DNA of 64,000 nucleotides from Candidatus Woesearchaeota archaeon (GCA_020637495.1 JACJVV010000001.1:620001-684000); one strand, 5' to 3'. Counted from the stretch's first letter, positions 51,191 through 59,717 are shown. Translations and numbers: made by a program. Notes: generated from the sequence alone by a model not told the origin.

Positions 51191-52888
51191 ATGTCACAAC
51201 GTATATATTGGTTATCAAATTATCCAGATTGGGTGAAATACATGGCAGACAATGCAGAAACTAAAAATTTACTTGTGGCAACAGAGGCAGGATTTGCTGC
51301 TGATGCTAATGAAGCTTTAGAAAAGATCGCGATTGATGGAGGACTTAGTGTCAATGTCGTCACTAAGAGAGCGATTACTGATTTTCTTGAGGATCCTGAA
51401 CTGAGAGGATTGCTTTCTGAAGCTAACGCTTTGGTAGTCAGGAGCGATAAGGTTACTCCTGAGATAATGGATGCAGCACCCAATCTTGAGCTTGTGATAA
51501 GGGGTGGTGCAGGATATAACAACATCAATCTTGATTATGCGACAGAGAAAGGAATAATAGTCGAGCCAACACCTGATCAGAATTCTACAGCTGTTGCTGA
51601 GCTTGTTTTTGGAGCTGCTATCTCTTCACTTAGAGGGATACATCTTCTCGATAAAACTACAAAAGAAGGGAAGTTCGAGAAGAAGCGTGTCAAGGGTAGG
51701 GAGCTTGAAGGCAAGAAGATAGGTATTGTAGGCACTGGGTACATAGGAGAGAAAGTCGCAAGGCGTCTGCAAGGTTGGGGTGTTGAGATATTTGCTTATG
51801 ATCCTAAGCTCACTACAGATAAGGCAAAGGATCTTGGAATAACAAGGGTAAATGTCATAGATGAAGTCTTCAGGGATGCATACATGGTGACATTGCACAT
51901 ACCTGAGAATGCTCATACGAAAGGTGTCATTGATCACGAGAAGCTTAAGCTGATGAAAGAGAACGGATTGCTAGTCAATACAGCAAGGGCAGGCGTAGTG
52001 GATTATGATGCTCTTGAGAGGATACTTGAAGAAAGGCCTGGTTTCAGATATGCAGCAGATGTCCATCCAGAAGGTGATATCGAGGGAGAGAAAAGGATGG
52101 CAAGATATGGCGATCAGGTATTATTGCTTCCTCATGTAGGTGCATCAACGGGAGAGGCTAATTTCAATTGTGCAACTGCTGCTGCAAGACAGGCAGTCGC
52201 TTATTTCAAGAAAGGTGATATAACTACTGCTGTCAACACTGATGTCGTACCTTATTTCAAGAGAGATTTTGTTGATCTTGCTCAGAAGTTGGGTTATATC
52301 AATGCGAAACTTACAGACGGTGCACCTGAAGAGGTAAGGATTATTGCATATGATGACCTCCAGGAATTTGCGAAACCACTTGCGGGAAATGCATTGAAAG
52401 CACTGTTCGATAGCGAGATAACTCCAACAGAGGCATTGAAAGAAGCTAAGGATAGAGGGATTGAGGTTGATATAAAAGTTCCTAATCCGAAGAATAAGTA
52501 TAGGGATACGATCACTGTTGATTACATCACTGACGATGCAGCAACAAGTGTCAGAGGCGAGATCGATGATGGTGAGATGAAGATCGCAAGGATAGATGAT
52601 TACAAAGTAGACTTCGAGATAACTCCCGGCATTGCTGTAATGTTCGAGTATCATGATAAACCAGGAATGGCAGATGACATCGGTAGTTTCTTCACTGAGG
52701 CAAACTACAACAAATTGTCAGCAAGGATAAAACCTCAGAGGAACAATGGGAATGCGATGTTTATGTTCTATGTCGAGCAGGATGGAGACAAAGGAAGAAA
52801 TCTAGATGTTGGAAAAGTGGAAGAGCTCACTGAGATGGTTGCAAAGACACTCAATGTGTACCGGGCAACTGTGCTCGATTTCAGATAG
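51191..52888 (+). CDS. serA: D-3-phosphoglycerate dehydrogenase with C-terminal regulatory domains
   Basis: 565-residue long-form phosphoglycerate dehydrogenase, oxidising 3-phosphoglycerate in serine synthesis. NAD site GIVGTGYIGEKVARRLQGWG near 177-196, substrate residues in RGGAGYNNI, catalytic Arg in ARAGVVD, Glu in PEGD and His in LPHVGAS. An intervening domain follows, then an ACT-like tail (FEYHDKPGMADDIGSFFTEANYN...) that in other organisms senses serine. Start at 51191 has no leaderless TATA; an attTATtta element near 51157 is 34 nt upstream. Divergent from a putative ACT regulator. Confidence 0.92.
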   Translation: MSQRIYWLSNYPDWVKYMADNAETKNLLVATEAGFAADANEALEKIAIDGGLSVNVVTKRAITDFLEDPELRGLLSEANALVVRSDKVTPEIMDAAPNLELVIRGGAGYNNINLDYATEKGIIVEPTPDQNSTAVAELVFGAAISSLRGIHLLDKTTKEGKFEKKRVKGRELEGKKIGIVGTGYIGEKVARRLQGWGVEIFAYDPKLTTDKAKDLGITRVNVIDEVFRDAYMVTLHIPENAHTKGVIDHEKLKLMKENGLLVNTARAGVVDYDALERILEERPGFRYAADVHPEGDIEGEKRMARYGDQVLLLPHVGASTGEANFNCATAAARQAVAYFKKGDITTAVNTDVVPYFKRDFVDLAQKLGYINAKLTDGAPEEVRIIAYDDLQEFAKPLAGNALKALFDSEITPTEALKEAKDRGIEVDIKVPNPKNKYRDTITVDYITDDAATSVRGEIDDGEMKIARIDDYKVDFEITPGIAVMFEYHDKPGMADDIGSFFTEANYNKLSARIKPQRNNGNAMFMFYVEQDGDKGRNLDVGKVEELTEMVAKTLNVYRATVLDFR

Positions 52889-52894
52889 AATATT

Positions 52895-53242
52895 TCATGG
52901 CTGATTCCCATCATGAATATTCATTGTCTTGGGCATCTGCCCTTTTTTCATCTCTTCTGTCTTGCTTAGAAAATAAGAAAGGCAGTCTTTTCCGCAGAAT
53001 GTCGCTTTCTTCTTGAAGTCGCTGCTTCCAAATATCAATGTTTGCGTATTAGGACTGCTTGGTTCAATATGACTGCCGCATGTGCTGCATGATACAGAAT
53101 GTTCTCTTTGTCTATTCTCTATCTCCTTGTTGATGAATGTCCTTAAATGATGCCCTCCTGTGTCGAGGTCCTGCTTCATCTTAAGAAGTTCATAATAGTC
53201 TATAGAATCAATTACATCACGTAAGCGTTTATCCATCATCAT
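52895..53242 (-). CDS. Small zinc-finger protein
   Basis: 115 residues. Helical N-terminus (YYELLKMKQDLDTGGHHLRTFINKEIENRQRE) followed by CSTCGSHIEPSS...FCGKDC, four Cys placed as a zinc ribbon or TRASH-like finger, and a Pro-rich tail. Unknown function; nucleic-acid or metal-related roles are possible. TTTATAA at 53262-53268 is 23-25 nt before the start (ATGATGATG run, 53242-53236). Confidence 0.68.
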   Translation of the reverse strand: MMMDKRLRDVIDSIDYYELLKMKQDLDTGGHHLRTFINKEIENRQREHSVSCSTCGSHIEPSSPNTQTLIFGSSDFKKKATFCGKDCLSYFLSKTEEMKKGQMPKTMNIHDGNQP

Positions 53243-53284
53243 TCAATCCATAATTCCAAGATTTATAAGCATTTATGTTTTGAA

Positions 53285-53510
53285 ATGATTCTAAAGTAGT
53301 AAAAGAAAGTAGGGTGCATTGCTGCACCCCTCTCTTTGGCGATTTCACCCATTGGCTATCTACCGGCGTTAGCCGGACAAATTCTTTGCGTGAATGTGAT
53401 TTGTGATGTTTATGTGAAGAGGAAAGGGGCACAGTTGCCCGTGCCCCATGGATGAACATTTCTATCCATCCATCATCTTCGCCTTATGTCTCGCCAGAGA
53501 CTTGTAAGTA
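53285..53510. ncRNA. Candidate structured RNA with five hairpins, strand undecided
   Basis: GC-rich block in an AT-rich genome with five hairpins: GGGTGCA/TGCACCC (53312-53329), CCGGC/GCCGG (53363-53376), GGGGCAC/GTGCCCC (53426-53447), ATGGAT/ATCCAT (53448-53469) and GTCTC/GAGAC (53488-53501). GGCGA (53338-53342) can also pair with TCGCC (53479-53483). A plus-strand transcript could start from TTTATAA near 53262-53268; on the minus strand it would lie in the 3' part of the AbrB-like transcript. No match to RNase P, SRP or rRNA seen. Confidence 0.5.
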
Positions 53511-53512
53511 TG

Positions 53513-53683
53513 CTAATCTTTTTTTTGCGGTTCAAAATCTAAGAGCCATTTACCTCTCTTATTGTCAAATTGGAACAGAACGTTGTATTTCTTCTTCCTA
53601 TCAAGGGAGAATAGCATCGGCATCGGAATAGTTGTCTCGAAGCTTGATCCTCTCTTGTACAGCTTTCTTTTGAACTCAATCAT
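53513..53683 (-). CDS. Small AbrB/SpoVT-like protein
   Basis: 56 residues encoded by a short frame. Sequence MIEFKRKLYKRGSSFETTIP, MPMLFSLDRKKKYNVLFQF and GKWLLDFE resembles the swapped-hairpin AbrB DNA-binding fold, where KRGSS-E-TIP is the typical strand-turn. Ends in EPQKKD, so the T8 on the plus strand (53518-53525) is coding. An AT-rich TATA (53704-53711, minus) is 24 nt upstream, so leaderless. Could be an antitoxin-like or transition-state regulator; no toxin gene is adjacent. Confidence 0.7.
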   Translation of the reverse strand: MIEFKRKLYKRGSSFETTIPMPMLFSLDRKKKYNVLFQFDNKRGKWLLDFEPQKKD

Positions 53684-53689
53684 TGTTGT

Positions 53690-53870
53690 CTCTTTAATAC
53701 TTATTTTTATATTATAATTATCTATTATTAAATTATTATCTTTTATACTTATATTTAAATGTTTCGACTTATAAATCTTAACTAGTTCAAAACTAATTAC
53801 TTAAAAATTAGGTTATTTTATACTTATATATATATTAATAAATATACTTATATTTTATTTGTCTTCATTA
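53690..53870. other. Very AT-rich spacer with repeated TATACTTATAT
   Basis: About 180 bp with almost no G/C. The 11-mer TATACTTATAT occurs at 53744-53754, 53819-53829 and 53843-53853, and a related aatacttattt at about 53695. It separates two divergent leaderless genes (53683 and 53919). Its role is unknown; easily melted DNA with short repeats can be a regulatory or origin-like site. Confidence 0.5.
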
Positions 53871-53890
53871 ATTAATACTTTCACAAATAG

Positions 53891-53898
53891 TTTTAAAC
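53891..53898 (+). promoter_or_regulatory. TATA box deciding the start at 53919
   Basis: TTTTAAAC centred 24 nt before ATG 53919; an upstream in-frame TTG (53859) would be outside the mRNA. Confidence 0.55.
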
Positions 53899-53918
53899 GT
53901 GCAAATAACTTCAACCAT

Positions 53919-54536
53919 ATGGTTACACGTGAAGAAATATTCAATCGTTATTATGATGTAGATGGACTTGGTATCTCATTGGAAGATTGTGATCTCTGGA
54001 GCTTAGATACCCATGTCAAGAAACACTATATGCCTTCTGATAATCCTGTGGCTGTTTCCATTGGTGCATGTGTTGAGAAGGCAAGTTCAGTGATGCGTGC
54101 ATTCCATAAATTGAATTATGATGTGGATTGTAGGACTGTCTCTATCCAGCTGCATGCTTTTGGAAATCATCAATCTGATAGGTATGATATGGTATTTGAG
54201 GGTCCTTTAGAAGGTGATGCGAGAACTGCTTATCCTTGGCAACATGCGGTGACAGCTTTAGATGCTCTTGAAGGAGTTGATTTTGTACTAGTAAGGAACC
54301 CTAATCTATTTGATGTTGAAAATTGGCATCACATATATTGGAGAGCAAATGATTATCTACGTAAAGGTGGTGTCATAGCAACCATAATCAGGGACGGAGA
54401 TTTAGTGCATTATGAAAATGTTCTTTCTTCTATCAAAGATAGGATGGTTCCATTGTTAACTGAAGAGCTAGATATTGACATGCAAGATTTGATGTGCAGA
54501 TCCCATAAGTATATCAGCTTATTTAGGAAAGATTGA
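53919..54536 (+). CDS. Hypothetical protein, possible class I methyltransferase fold
   Basis: 205 residues. Pattern of alternating strands and helices with a SIGACVEKASSVMRAFHKL opening, YDMVFEG, VDFVLVRNPNLF and GGVIATIIRDGD, as in Rossmann-fold SAM methyltransferases, but no clear GxGxG or NPPY motif; fold assignment is tentative and the catalytic role unknown. Start 53919 by the TATA rule. Convergent with the uL11 gene. Confidence 0.6.
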   Translation: MVTREEIFNRYYDVDGLGISLEDCDLWSLDTHVKKHYMPSDNPVAVSIGACVEKASSVMRAFHKLNYDVDCRTVSIQLHAFGNHQSDRYDMVFEGPLEGDARTAYPWQHAVTALDALEGVDFVLVRNPNLFDVENWHHIYWRANDYLRKGGVIATIIRDGDLVHYENVLSSIKDRMVPLLTEELDIDMQDLMCRSHKYISLFRKD

Positions 54537-54579
54537 AGAGAATCTAGAAAAAAAGTAAATAAAAAAATTAAAAGAAGGT

Positions 54580-55311
54580 TTATTTCTTGGCTGGTGCAGG
54601 TGCATCAGCTTTTGCTGGAGCAGCGTCCTTCGGAGCCTTTTCATGTATGATGGTGTCAGGGATTCCTGCCTCTTCCATCTTCTTCTTGATCTCCTTAGGT
54701 GTCTTTCCTTCCATCTCCTTAAGTATCTTGTCAGCAGTAGCTTCAAACTCATGCCTTCTCTTCTCGATCTCTTCCTGCAATTTCTTCTTCTCCTCTTCAA
54801 GGGCTTTTAGCTCTGCATCAGACAATTCTGTCTTACCAGATTCGATCTTATCCTTGAATTTGGCAAGGTCTGCGAATATCTCTTTAGCCGGCTTTCCTTC
54901 GACCATAACACCCATGCCTGCGCATGTTCCTATGATCTCCTTTACTCTAGCCATCGCATCTTTTCCAAGAAGGTTGTCTTCTTTCATCTGTGATATCTTG
55001 ATTATCTGCTCAATCTTGAGGTCTGCAACCTTATCTGTCAAAGGGTTTCCAGCTCCTTTCTCTATCTTTGCTTCTTTCTTGATAAGTTCAGAAGCAGGTG
55101 GTGTTCCGACGCTGATATCGAACTCCTTTGTCTTCTCATCGACCACTAGTGTTACTGGGACCTGCATGCCTGCAAATGCTGCTGTCTTCTTGTTGATCTC
55201 CGCAATAACCTGTCCGATGTTAACTCCTAATGGACCAAGTGCTGGGCCTAATGGCGGTGCTGCTGTAGCTTTTCCGCCTGATACTAGAACATCTAATTTT
55301 TGTTTTCCCAT
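54580..55311 (-). CDS. rpl11: 50S ribosomal protein uL11 with C-terminal extension
   Basis: 243 residues. Residues 1-155 are a normal archaeal uL11 (SGGKATAAPPLGPALGPLGVNIGQV, VGTPPASELIKKEAKI, LLGKDAMARVKEIIGTCAGMGV), binding the GTPase-associated rRNA and the P-stalk base. The remaining about 85 residues, mostly a charged coiled coil (ELKALEEEKKKLQEEIEKRRHEFE) with an Ala/Pro/Lys-rich tail, are not part of the usual family, which is about 160 residues in archaea. Located after Spt5 as in many archaea, but uL1 and uL10 do not follow it. Confidence 0.93.
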   Translation of the reverse strand: MGKQKLDVLVSGGKATAAPPLGPALGPLGVNIGQVIAEINKKTAAFAGMQVPVTLVVDEKTKEFDISVGTPPASELIKKEAKIEKGAGNPLTDKVADLKIEQIIKISQMKEDNLLGKDAMARVKEIIGTCAGMGVMVEGKPAKEIFADLAKFKDKIESGKTELSDAELKALEEEKKKLQEEIEKRRHEFEATADKILKEMEGKTPKEIKKKMEEAGIPDTIIHEKAPKDAAPAKADAPAPAKK

Positions 55312-55422
55312 TTTATTTTCTCCCGCTCACAGCTTTCTTGCTATGATTACGTTGGATTCCCTTGACTCAACTTAATGTAGTCTTAGGCAACCGGTTCTTT
55401 TACTCAATAGAAGATTTCTCTT

Positions 55423-56292
55423 CTATTCATCTGACTCATCGTCAGTATCACGTCTTATGACCTTAACTGCATCCATCTTCAATGTTATAGGGATTGGTAC
55501 TGCTGCTTCAAGCAATTCAACAACAACCTCTTCCTTTGACTTGTCAAGACGGATTATCTTTGCGTTCTCTCGTTTGAAAGGTCCTGAAATAATCTCAACA
55601 ATATCATTCTGCTGTATGTTGACTTCTTTCTTTACCTGTTCAAGCATATGTTCAATCTCTTTGTACTCAATCTCATTAGGCAACAATCCTCGCGCATATG
55701 GTACGCCGAATGCAGCCTGCTCAGCATCTCCTTTTGATTCTGCCTCTACGAATATATATCCTCTCATCCCATGAGGCCTGATGACTGAATAAACCTGATA
55801 TTTCTTCTTCTCAGCATTTGAAGTCAGGAAATCCATTACCTGATCTTCCCTGTTTGCTGTAGTTCTCAATGCGAATATGTGAGTCTTAAGCTCTCCTGTC
55901 TCTTTTATTATCTCTTTTTCCTCTACTACTGGAGCTTCTTCCTTCTCTTCCATTAGCTCATCAATAAGCGCTTGTGTCTCGTCTATATCTGATGGTTCTT
56001 CCTTATCTTCTTTCTTCACTTCTTTTATATCTTTCTCAATCTCTTCATCCACTTTTTCAATCTCTTCATCGACTTCCTTTATCTCTTCCTCTTCTTTTCT
56101 GATCTCTTCATCTATCTCTTCTAGATCATCCTTGTTGAGGTCTTCAGTATCATTATCTTGTGAATCGTCATCATTCTCTTCTGTGTCTGTTTCTTCTGCA
56201 GTATCAACCGGCTCGTCTGAAACTGTATCTTCCTCTGACCAATCCTCTGGTTCAGGAACTCCTGTGTTTTGCTCTTTTTTTTCTTCTTCCAT
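55423..56292 (-). CDS. spt5: Transcription elongation factor Spt5 with long acidic N-terminus
   Basis: 289 residues. NGN domain from about 137 (THIFALRTTANREDQVMDFL ... HGMRGYIFVEA) and KOW domain near 215-280 (QQNDIVEIISGPFKRENAKII). These bind RNA polymerase clamp and RNA with Spt4. Residues 1-130 are Glu/Asp-rich and coiled, unlike usual archaeal Spt5, which starts near the NGN domain; an internal ATG at residue 114 exists but would still leave a short acidic lead. Between SecE and uL11 genes, the conserved archaeal order. Confidence 0.93.
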   Translation of the reverse strand: MEEEKKEQNTGVPEPEDWSEEDTVSDEPVDTAEETDTEENDDDSQDNDTEDLNKDDLEEIDEEIRKEEEEIKEVDEEIEKVDEEIEKDIKEVKKEDKEEPSDIDETQALIDELMEEKEEAPVVEEKEIIKETGELKTHIFALRTTANREDQVMDFLTSNAEKKKYQVYSVIRPHGMRGYIFVEAESKGDAEQAAFGVPYARGLLPNEIEYKEIEHMLEQVKKEVNIQQNDIVEIISGPFKRENAKIIRLDKSKEEVVVELLEAAVPIPITLKMDAVKVIRRDTDDESDE

Positions 56293-56331
56293 TTTTCAAA
56301 AATTCTTTTTTTGTGTTATTGTTATTAATAT

Positions 56332-56523
56332 CTATTGGAACATAAGCTGTCTGATCATCGTGATTACAAATCCTATGAATCCTATTATCAACATTCCTAT
56401 CCCTGTAACAATCACAGTTATCTTGAATTCCTGTGATGTAGGTTTCTTTGTTATCTTCAATACTCTTCCGCATTCCTTGCAGAAATTCTTGAACTTTGTT
56501 CCAACATTCTGTTTTTCTTCCAT
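56332..56523 (-). CDS. secE: Preprotein translocase subunit SecE (Sec61 gamma)
   Basis: 63 residues from ATG 56523. Amphipathic N-terminal part with KFKNFCKECGRVLKITKKPT and one membrane helix (FKITVIVTGIGMLIIGFIGFVI), as in archaeal SecE, which clamps SecY. A longer frame starting at 56682 adds residues unlike SecE and is rejected. AAGGA just before ATG is a ribosome-binding site. 39 bp before spt5, so cotranscribed. Confidence 0.9.
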   Translation of the reverse strand: MEEKQNVGTKFKNFCKECGRVLKITKKPTSQEFKITVIVTGIGMLIIGFIGFVITMIRQLMFQ

Positions 56524-56715
56524 TTTGTTTCCTTGCGAAGCTTTTCTATTGAATATCTTTTTCTTGCGTTCCAAACTAGCTCGCTTCAGGAACCAGTTAG
56601 AATTCAATATGATTGTTATTGGTTCATTTATAAGGGTTACGGCATTTTGTGCATCTCCTATCAATATTGGAACTATGGACAAGCAGGTTATTATGTATTT
56701 AAAATTAGATAAAAG

Positions 56716-57444
56716 TTACCAAGGTAATCGTTCACTCTTATGAACCAATTGTCCATTTGGAAACTTATCTCTATCTATTGTTACAAGTTTAACAACTGTG
56801 CTTGCACCTTCCTCGACTTCCATAGGAGCTGCATCAGTCCCAAGATCTGTCTTGACCCATCCTGGATGGGATGCTGCAGCCAAGATGCCCTTCTCTTTTA
56901 GAGTTTTTGATTGGATTAGCGTAAGCATATCTAGACCTGCCTTTGAAGTTGAATAGCCTATGCTCATAAAATTCCCTACTTGATCCCATGCATTCTCCGC
57001 GGTGCTTATTGAACCAAGCATAGATGACTGATTGATAACTCTTGCATCATCGCTTTTTGACAGAAGCGGAACAAAGGCTTCTGTGATTGCGTATGGTGCT
57101 ATCAAATTAACCTCAAGTGTACGACGGATCTTATCAGTGCTTGTCGGTTTTCCATCCCATTCAATTGCAATGCCTGCATTATTTACCAGGACGTCAAGCT
57201 TCCCGAAATTTGTTTCAATATACTTTACGAGGTTCTTAATATCCTCAGAATTAGTGACTTCAAGAGATACATTATGAGCATCAATTCCCATTGCCTTGAA
57301 TTCTTCTTTAACTGCTTCCCCTGCTTCTTTATTCCTTGATGTAAGGACAACAGTGTATCCAAGTTCACCTAGTTGCCTACCAATCTCTTTTCCTAATCCT
57401 TTGTTTGCTCCTGTAATAAGTACGATCTTGTTGTTTTTTTCCAT
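56716..57444 (-). CDS. Short-chain dehydrogenase/reductase
   Basis: 242-residue Rossmann oxidoreductase. Cofactor site TGANKGLGKEIGRQLGELG (8-26), NNAG near 88, catalytic Ser in INQSSMLGS, and Tyr/Lys in YSTSKAG. SRNKE after strand 2 suggests NADPH preference. Resembles carbonyl-reductase-like SDRs; substrate unknown. It stands between secE and an unknown gene, interrupting the archaeal ftsZ-secE-spt5 order, so it was probably inserted or acquired. Confidence 0.88.
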   Translation of the reverse strand: MEKNNKIVLITGANKGLGKEIGRQLGELGYTVVLTSRNKEAGEAVKEEFKAMGIDAHNVSLEVTNSEDIKNLVKYIETNFGKLDVLVNNAGIAIEWDGKPTSTDKIRRTLEVNLIAPYAITEAFVPLLSKSDDARVINQSSMLGSISTAENAWDQVGNFMSIGYSTSKAGLDMLTLIQSKTLKEKGILAAASHPGWVKTDLGTDAAPMEVEEGASTVVKLVTIDRDKFPNGQLVHKSERLPW

Positions 57445-57645
57445 GTTTAATTCCTCTGTTTAGGGAACATTTTAAGTTACCTATATACCTAGTAATGTAG
57501 TTGATTTATATACATTTGTAATCTATAGACTCTCTCTATAATCTATATCCGTTTGACAGAAGTTTTCATCTAATTGTAGGTAAAAATTTTGAGAAGATTT
57601 TCCAATGAAGAAAAATACTAATAGAACACAAATTTAGCTATAACA
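57445..57645. other. Intergenic region upstream of the SDR gene
   Basis: About 200 bp, AT-rich, with no recognisable gene. Weak TATA-like runs only (for example near 57503-57512); no hairpin of note. Confidence 0.4.
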
Positions 57646-58389
57646 CTAATTAAAGAACTTATTGACAAATTTATCTGATGCCATATATTGTGGCCTGAAT
57701 GCTGGGTGAAGGGATAGTTCTGCTTTGCAATCGGCTCCATCTCCAAATAGGTTTGCATCTTCTGTCAGATTGCATTTCAATGCATAATCATCGTTAGCTA
57801 TGTGGAAATCTCCTAAACTTTTAGATTCTAATCTTCTATATCTCATGTCAGGAATCGCCATCTGCAGATAGTTTATCCTTATATCATGCGGAGTCGATAT
57901 CACAGGTCTTACATCACGTTTCGAAGCAGCAATCAATTGCTTTGTTAGGAAATAGATTATCTTGTCTTTACTTTCCCTTGAGTATACGAATATATTGGAT
58001 TCACTTGGTGCATTCAGGACAAGGTATTCTGATAGAAACAGGACATTCCGATAATCTGTAATAGTAATCTCTTTGATTGCACGTAATGCATTTTCCTTAT
58101 CATCTCTTGTGTCAAAAAAAGAGTCATTGTATGAATCAAGATCACTGAAGACATTGACTAACATTGGATCAGCACATTCTTTTCCATGTTCATCATATTG
58201 TTTTATGGCTTCATCAATCGATATAGGTTTGCTTAATGTATTGAATATCTCATTATCACCAGAAAGTGTGGGCATCGGCTTGCTGCTTGTTATGTGCGGA
58301 ACAATAGCTCTGAAAAGCCTTTGTCCGTCAGGATAAGGCAATCCCCCTGTCCTTTGCCAATGCTGTTGGCTTTCTAAGATAGTCTTCAT
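57646..58389 (-). CDS. Hypothetical protein
   Basis: 247 residues, not recognised. Mixed alpha/beta; features include YPDGQRLFRAIVPHI, DYRNVLFLSEYLVLNAP, YFLTKQLIAASKRD and a C-terminal hydrophobic-basic DKFVNKFFN. No signal peptide or metal motif. Lies between the SDR and ftsZ genes on the same strand. Confidence 0.65.
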   Translation of the reverse strand: MKTILESQQHWQRTGGLPYPDGQRLFRAIVPHITSSKPMPTLSGDNEIFNTLSKPISIDEAIKQYDEHGKECADPMLVNVFSDLDSYNDSFFDTRDDKENALRAIKEITITDYRNVLFLSEYLVLNAPSESNIFVYSRESKDKIIYFLTKQLIAASKRDVRPVISTPHDIRINYLQMAIPDMRYRRLESKSLGDFHIANDDYALKCNLTEDANLFGDGADCKAELSLHPAFRPQYMASDKFVNKFFN

Positions 58390-58474
58390 AGTCTTAGAAA
58401 TAATTATCGGTTATTTAAACACTTTGCAAATGCAGAATATGATAATGAACTGAAATTTGTATTATCAGAATCAA

Positions 58475-59692
58475 TTAGACGAATTCAATCCCTAATTCTT
58501 CAGACATCTCTTTCTGTTTCTTGTCGCCTATAGTATTGCTTGTGCCGAAAATCTGCTCAGATTTGACACCTGTAACTATCAGCATGACACGCAAAGTCTG
58601 TTCCATATCCTCATAGATCTGAGCGCCCCATATCACTCTTGCGTCTGGGTCTATGCTTTCTGTTACAGATTCTACAACCCTGCGAGCCTCGTCCAATGTA
58701 AGCGATGATGATCCTGAGATGTTTATCAATGCTCCAGAGGCTTCCTTTATGTCTACACTAAGCAAAGGATTGTTGACTGCTTTCTCAACTGCTTCAAGTG
58801 CACGGTTGTCAGATGCATCAGATTCTCCTACTCCTATCAATGCGACTCCTCCATTGCCCATGACAGCTTTGATGTCTGCAAAATCAAGATTTACAAGACC
58901 TGCTTTTGTGACGAGCTCTGCAATCCCTTTGACTGCATTTGTCAATATCTCATCAGCTATCTTGAATGCTGTGTGGATAGGAAGATCTGGCGCTAATTCC
59001 AAGAGCTTGTCATTTGGTATGACTATCAATGTATCAGTGACAGTAGCAAGCTTCTCTAAGCCATAGACTGCATTCTCATATCTCCTATTGCCTTCCATGG
59101 CGAAAGGCATTGTGACTATTGCAATCGTCAGAGCATTAACCTTCTTTGCAATCTCTGCAAGCACAGCGATGCTTCCAGATCCTGTCCCTCCTCCGAGACC
59201 ACAAGTCAAGAATATCATGTCAGCGCCTTCAAATGCTTTCTTTATCTCCTGTTCATTCTCTTTGGCCGCCTCTTCTCCAAGCTTAGGGTTGCTTCCTGCA
59301 CCCATGCCTCTTGTGACTTCTTTTCCAATCAGTATCTTCTTGTCAGCTGTAGTATACAATAAATCCTGAGCATCAGTGTTGACTGCAATGGTCTCAGCAC
59401 CTGCAATGCCTACCTCAGAAACCCTGTCGATAGTATTGTTTCCTCCACCGCCTGATCCAACAACTCTGATCTTTGCACTCTGCATCCTTAGAAGATCCTC
59501 AAGCTCTTCATCAAGAATATTCTGTGAAATATGTTTCATTCCTTCAATCTGTGAAGACTGCTGAAGCTTATTGTATTTCTCATTGGACCTGGATTGGGAA
59601 GGGGTCTCTTGTGATGCTGCTGATTGTTGAGAGCTTTGTGCATCTGATTGCATATTTTCAGAATTATTACCATCATCTATGTACATATCCAT
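58475..59692 (-). CDS. ftsZ: Cell-division GTPase FtsZ with disordered N-terminal extension
   Basis: 405 residues from ATG 59692. Residues 1-70 are Gln/Ser-rich and disordered; the tubulin-like core has VVGSGGGGNNTIDRVSE, the GTP loop LTCGLGGGTGSGSI, and the T7-type segment NLDFADIKAVM. FtsZ forms the division ring. TATATAAA at 59718-59725 (minus strand TTTATATA) is 29 nt before 59692 and argues for this start. An ATG at 59746 would add 18 residues (SEITNKFIYENSQVIFK) and remains possible. Divergent from the FabF-like gene. Confidence 0.93.
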   Translation of the reverse strand: MDMYIDDGNNSENMQSDAQSSQQSAASQETPSQSRSNEKYNKLQQSSQIEGMKHISQNILDEELEDLLRMQSAKIRVVGSGGGGNNTIDRVSEVGIAGAETIAVNTDAQDLLYTTADKKILIGKEVTRGMGAGSNPKLGEEAAKENEQEIKKAFEGADMIFLTCGLGGGTGSGSIAVLAEIAKKVNALTIAIVTMPFAMEGNRRYENAVYGLEKLATVTDTLIVIPNDKLLELAPDLPIHTAFKIADEILTNAVKGIAELVTKAGLVNLDFADIKAVMGNGGVALIGVGESDASDNRALEAVEKAVNNPLLSVDIKEASGALINISGSSSLTLDEARRVVESVTESIDPDARVIWGAQIYEDMEQTLRVMLIVTGVKSEQIFGTSNTIGDKKQKEMSEELGIEFV

Positions 59693-59717
59693 CTTGAATA
59701 TAACTTGAGAATTCTCA

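Noticed and set aside
53419..53426. GAGGAAAG resembling the RNase P RNA CR-I sequence
   Set aside because: No CR-V-type partner, no P4 pairing, and too little following sequence; chance match.
53229..53459. 76-codon minus-strand frame through the hairpin block
   Set aside because: It runs through all the stems, has low-complexity His/Lys/Ser content and no promoter; hairpin structure explains the sequence better.
53518..53525. T8 run as terminator of a plus-strand RNA
   Set aside because: These bases are Lys codons at the end of the AbrB-like minus-strand gene, so they cannot be taken as a terminator without transcript data.
54587..55375. 262-codon plus-strand frame opposite uL11
   Set aside because: Antisense shadow of the uL11 gene; Ser/Ala-rich and without start signals.
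56523..56682. 53-residue N-terminal extension of SecE
   Set aside because: The extra residues do not resemble SecE and a ribosome-binding site lies right before the internal ATG at 56523.
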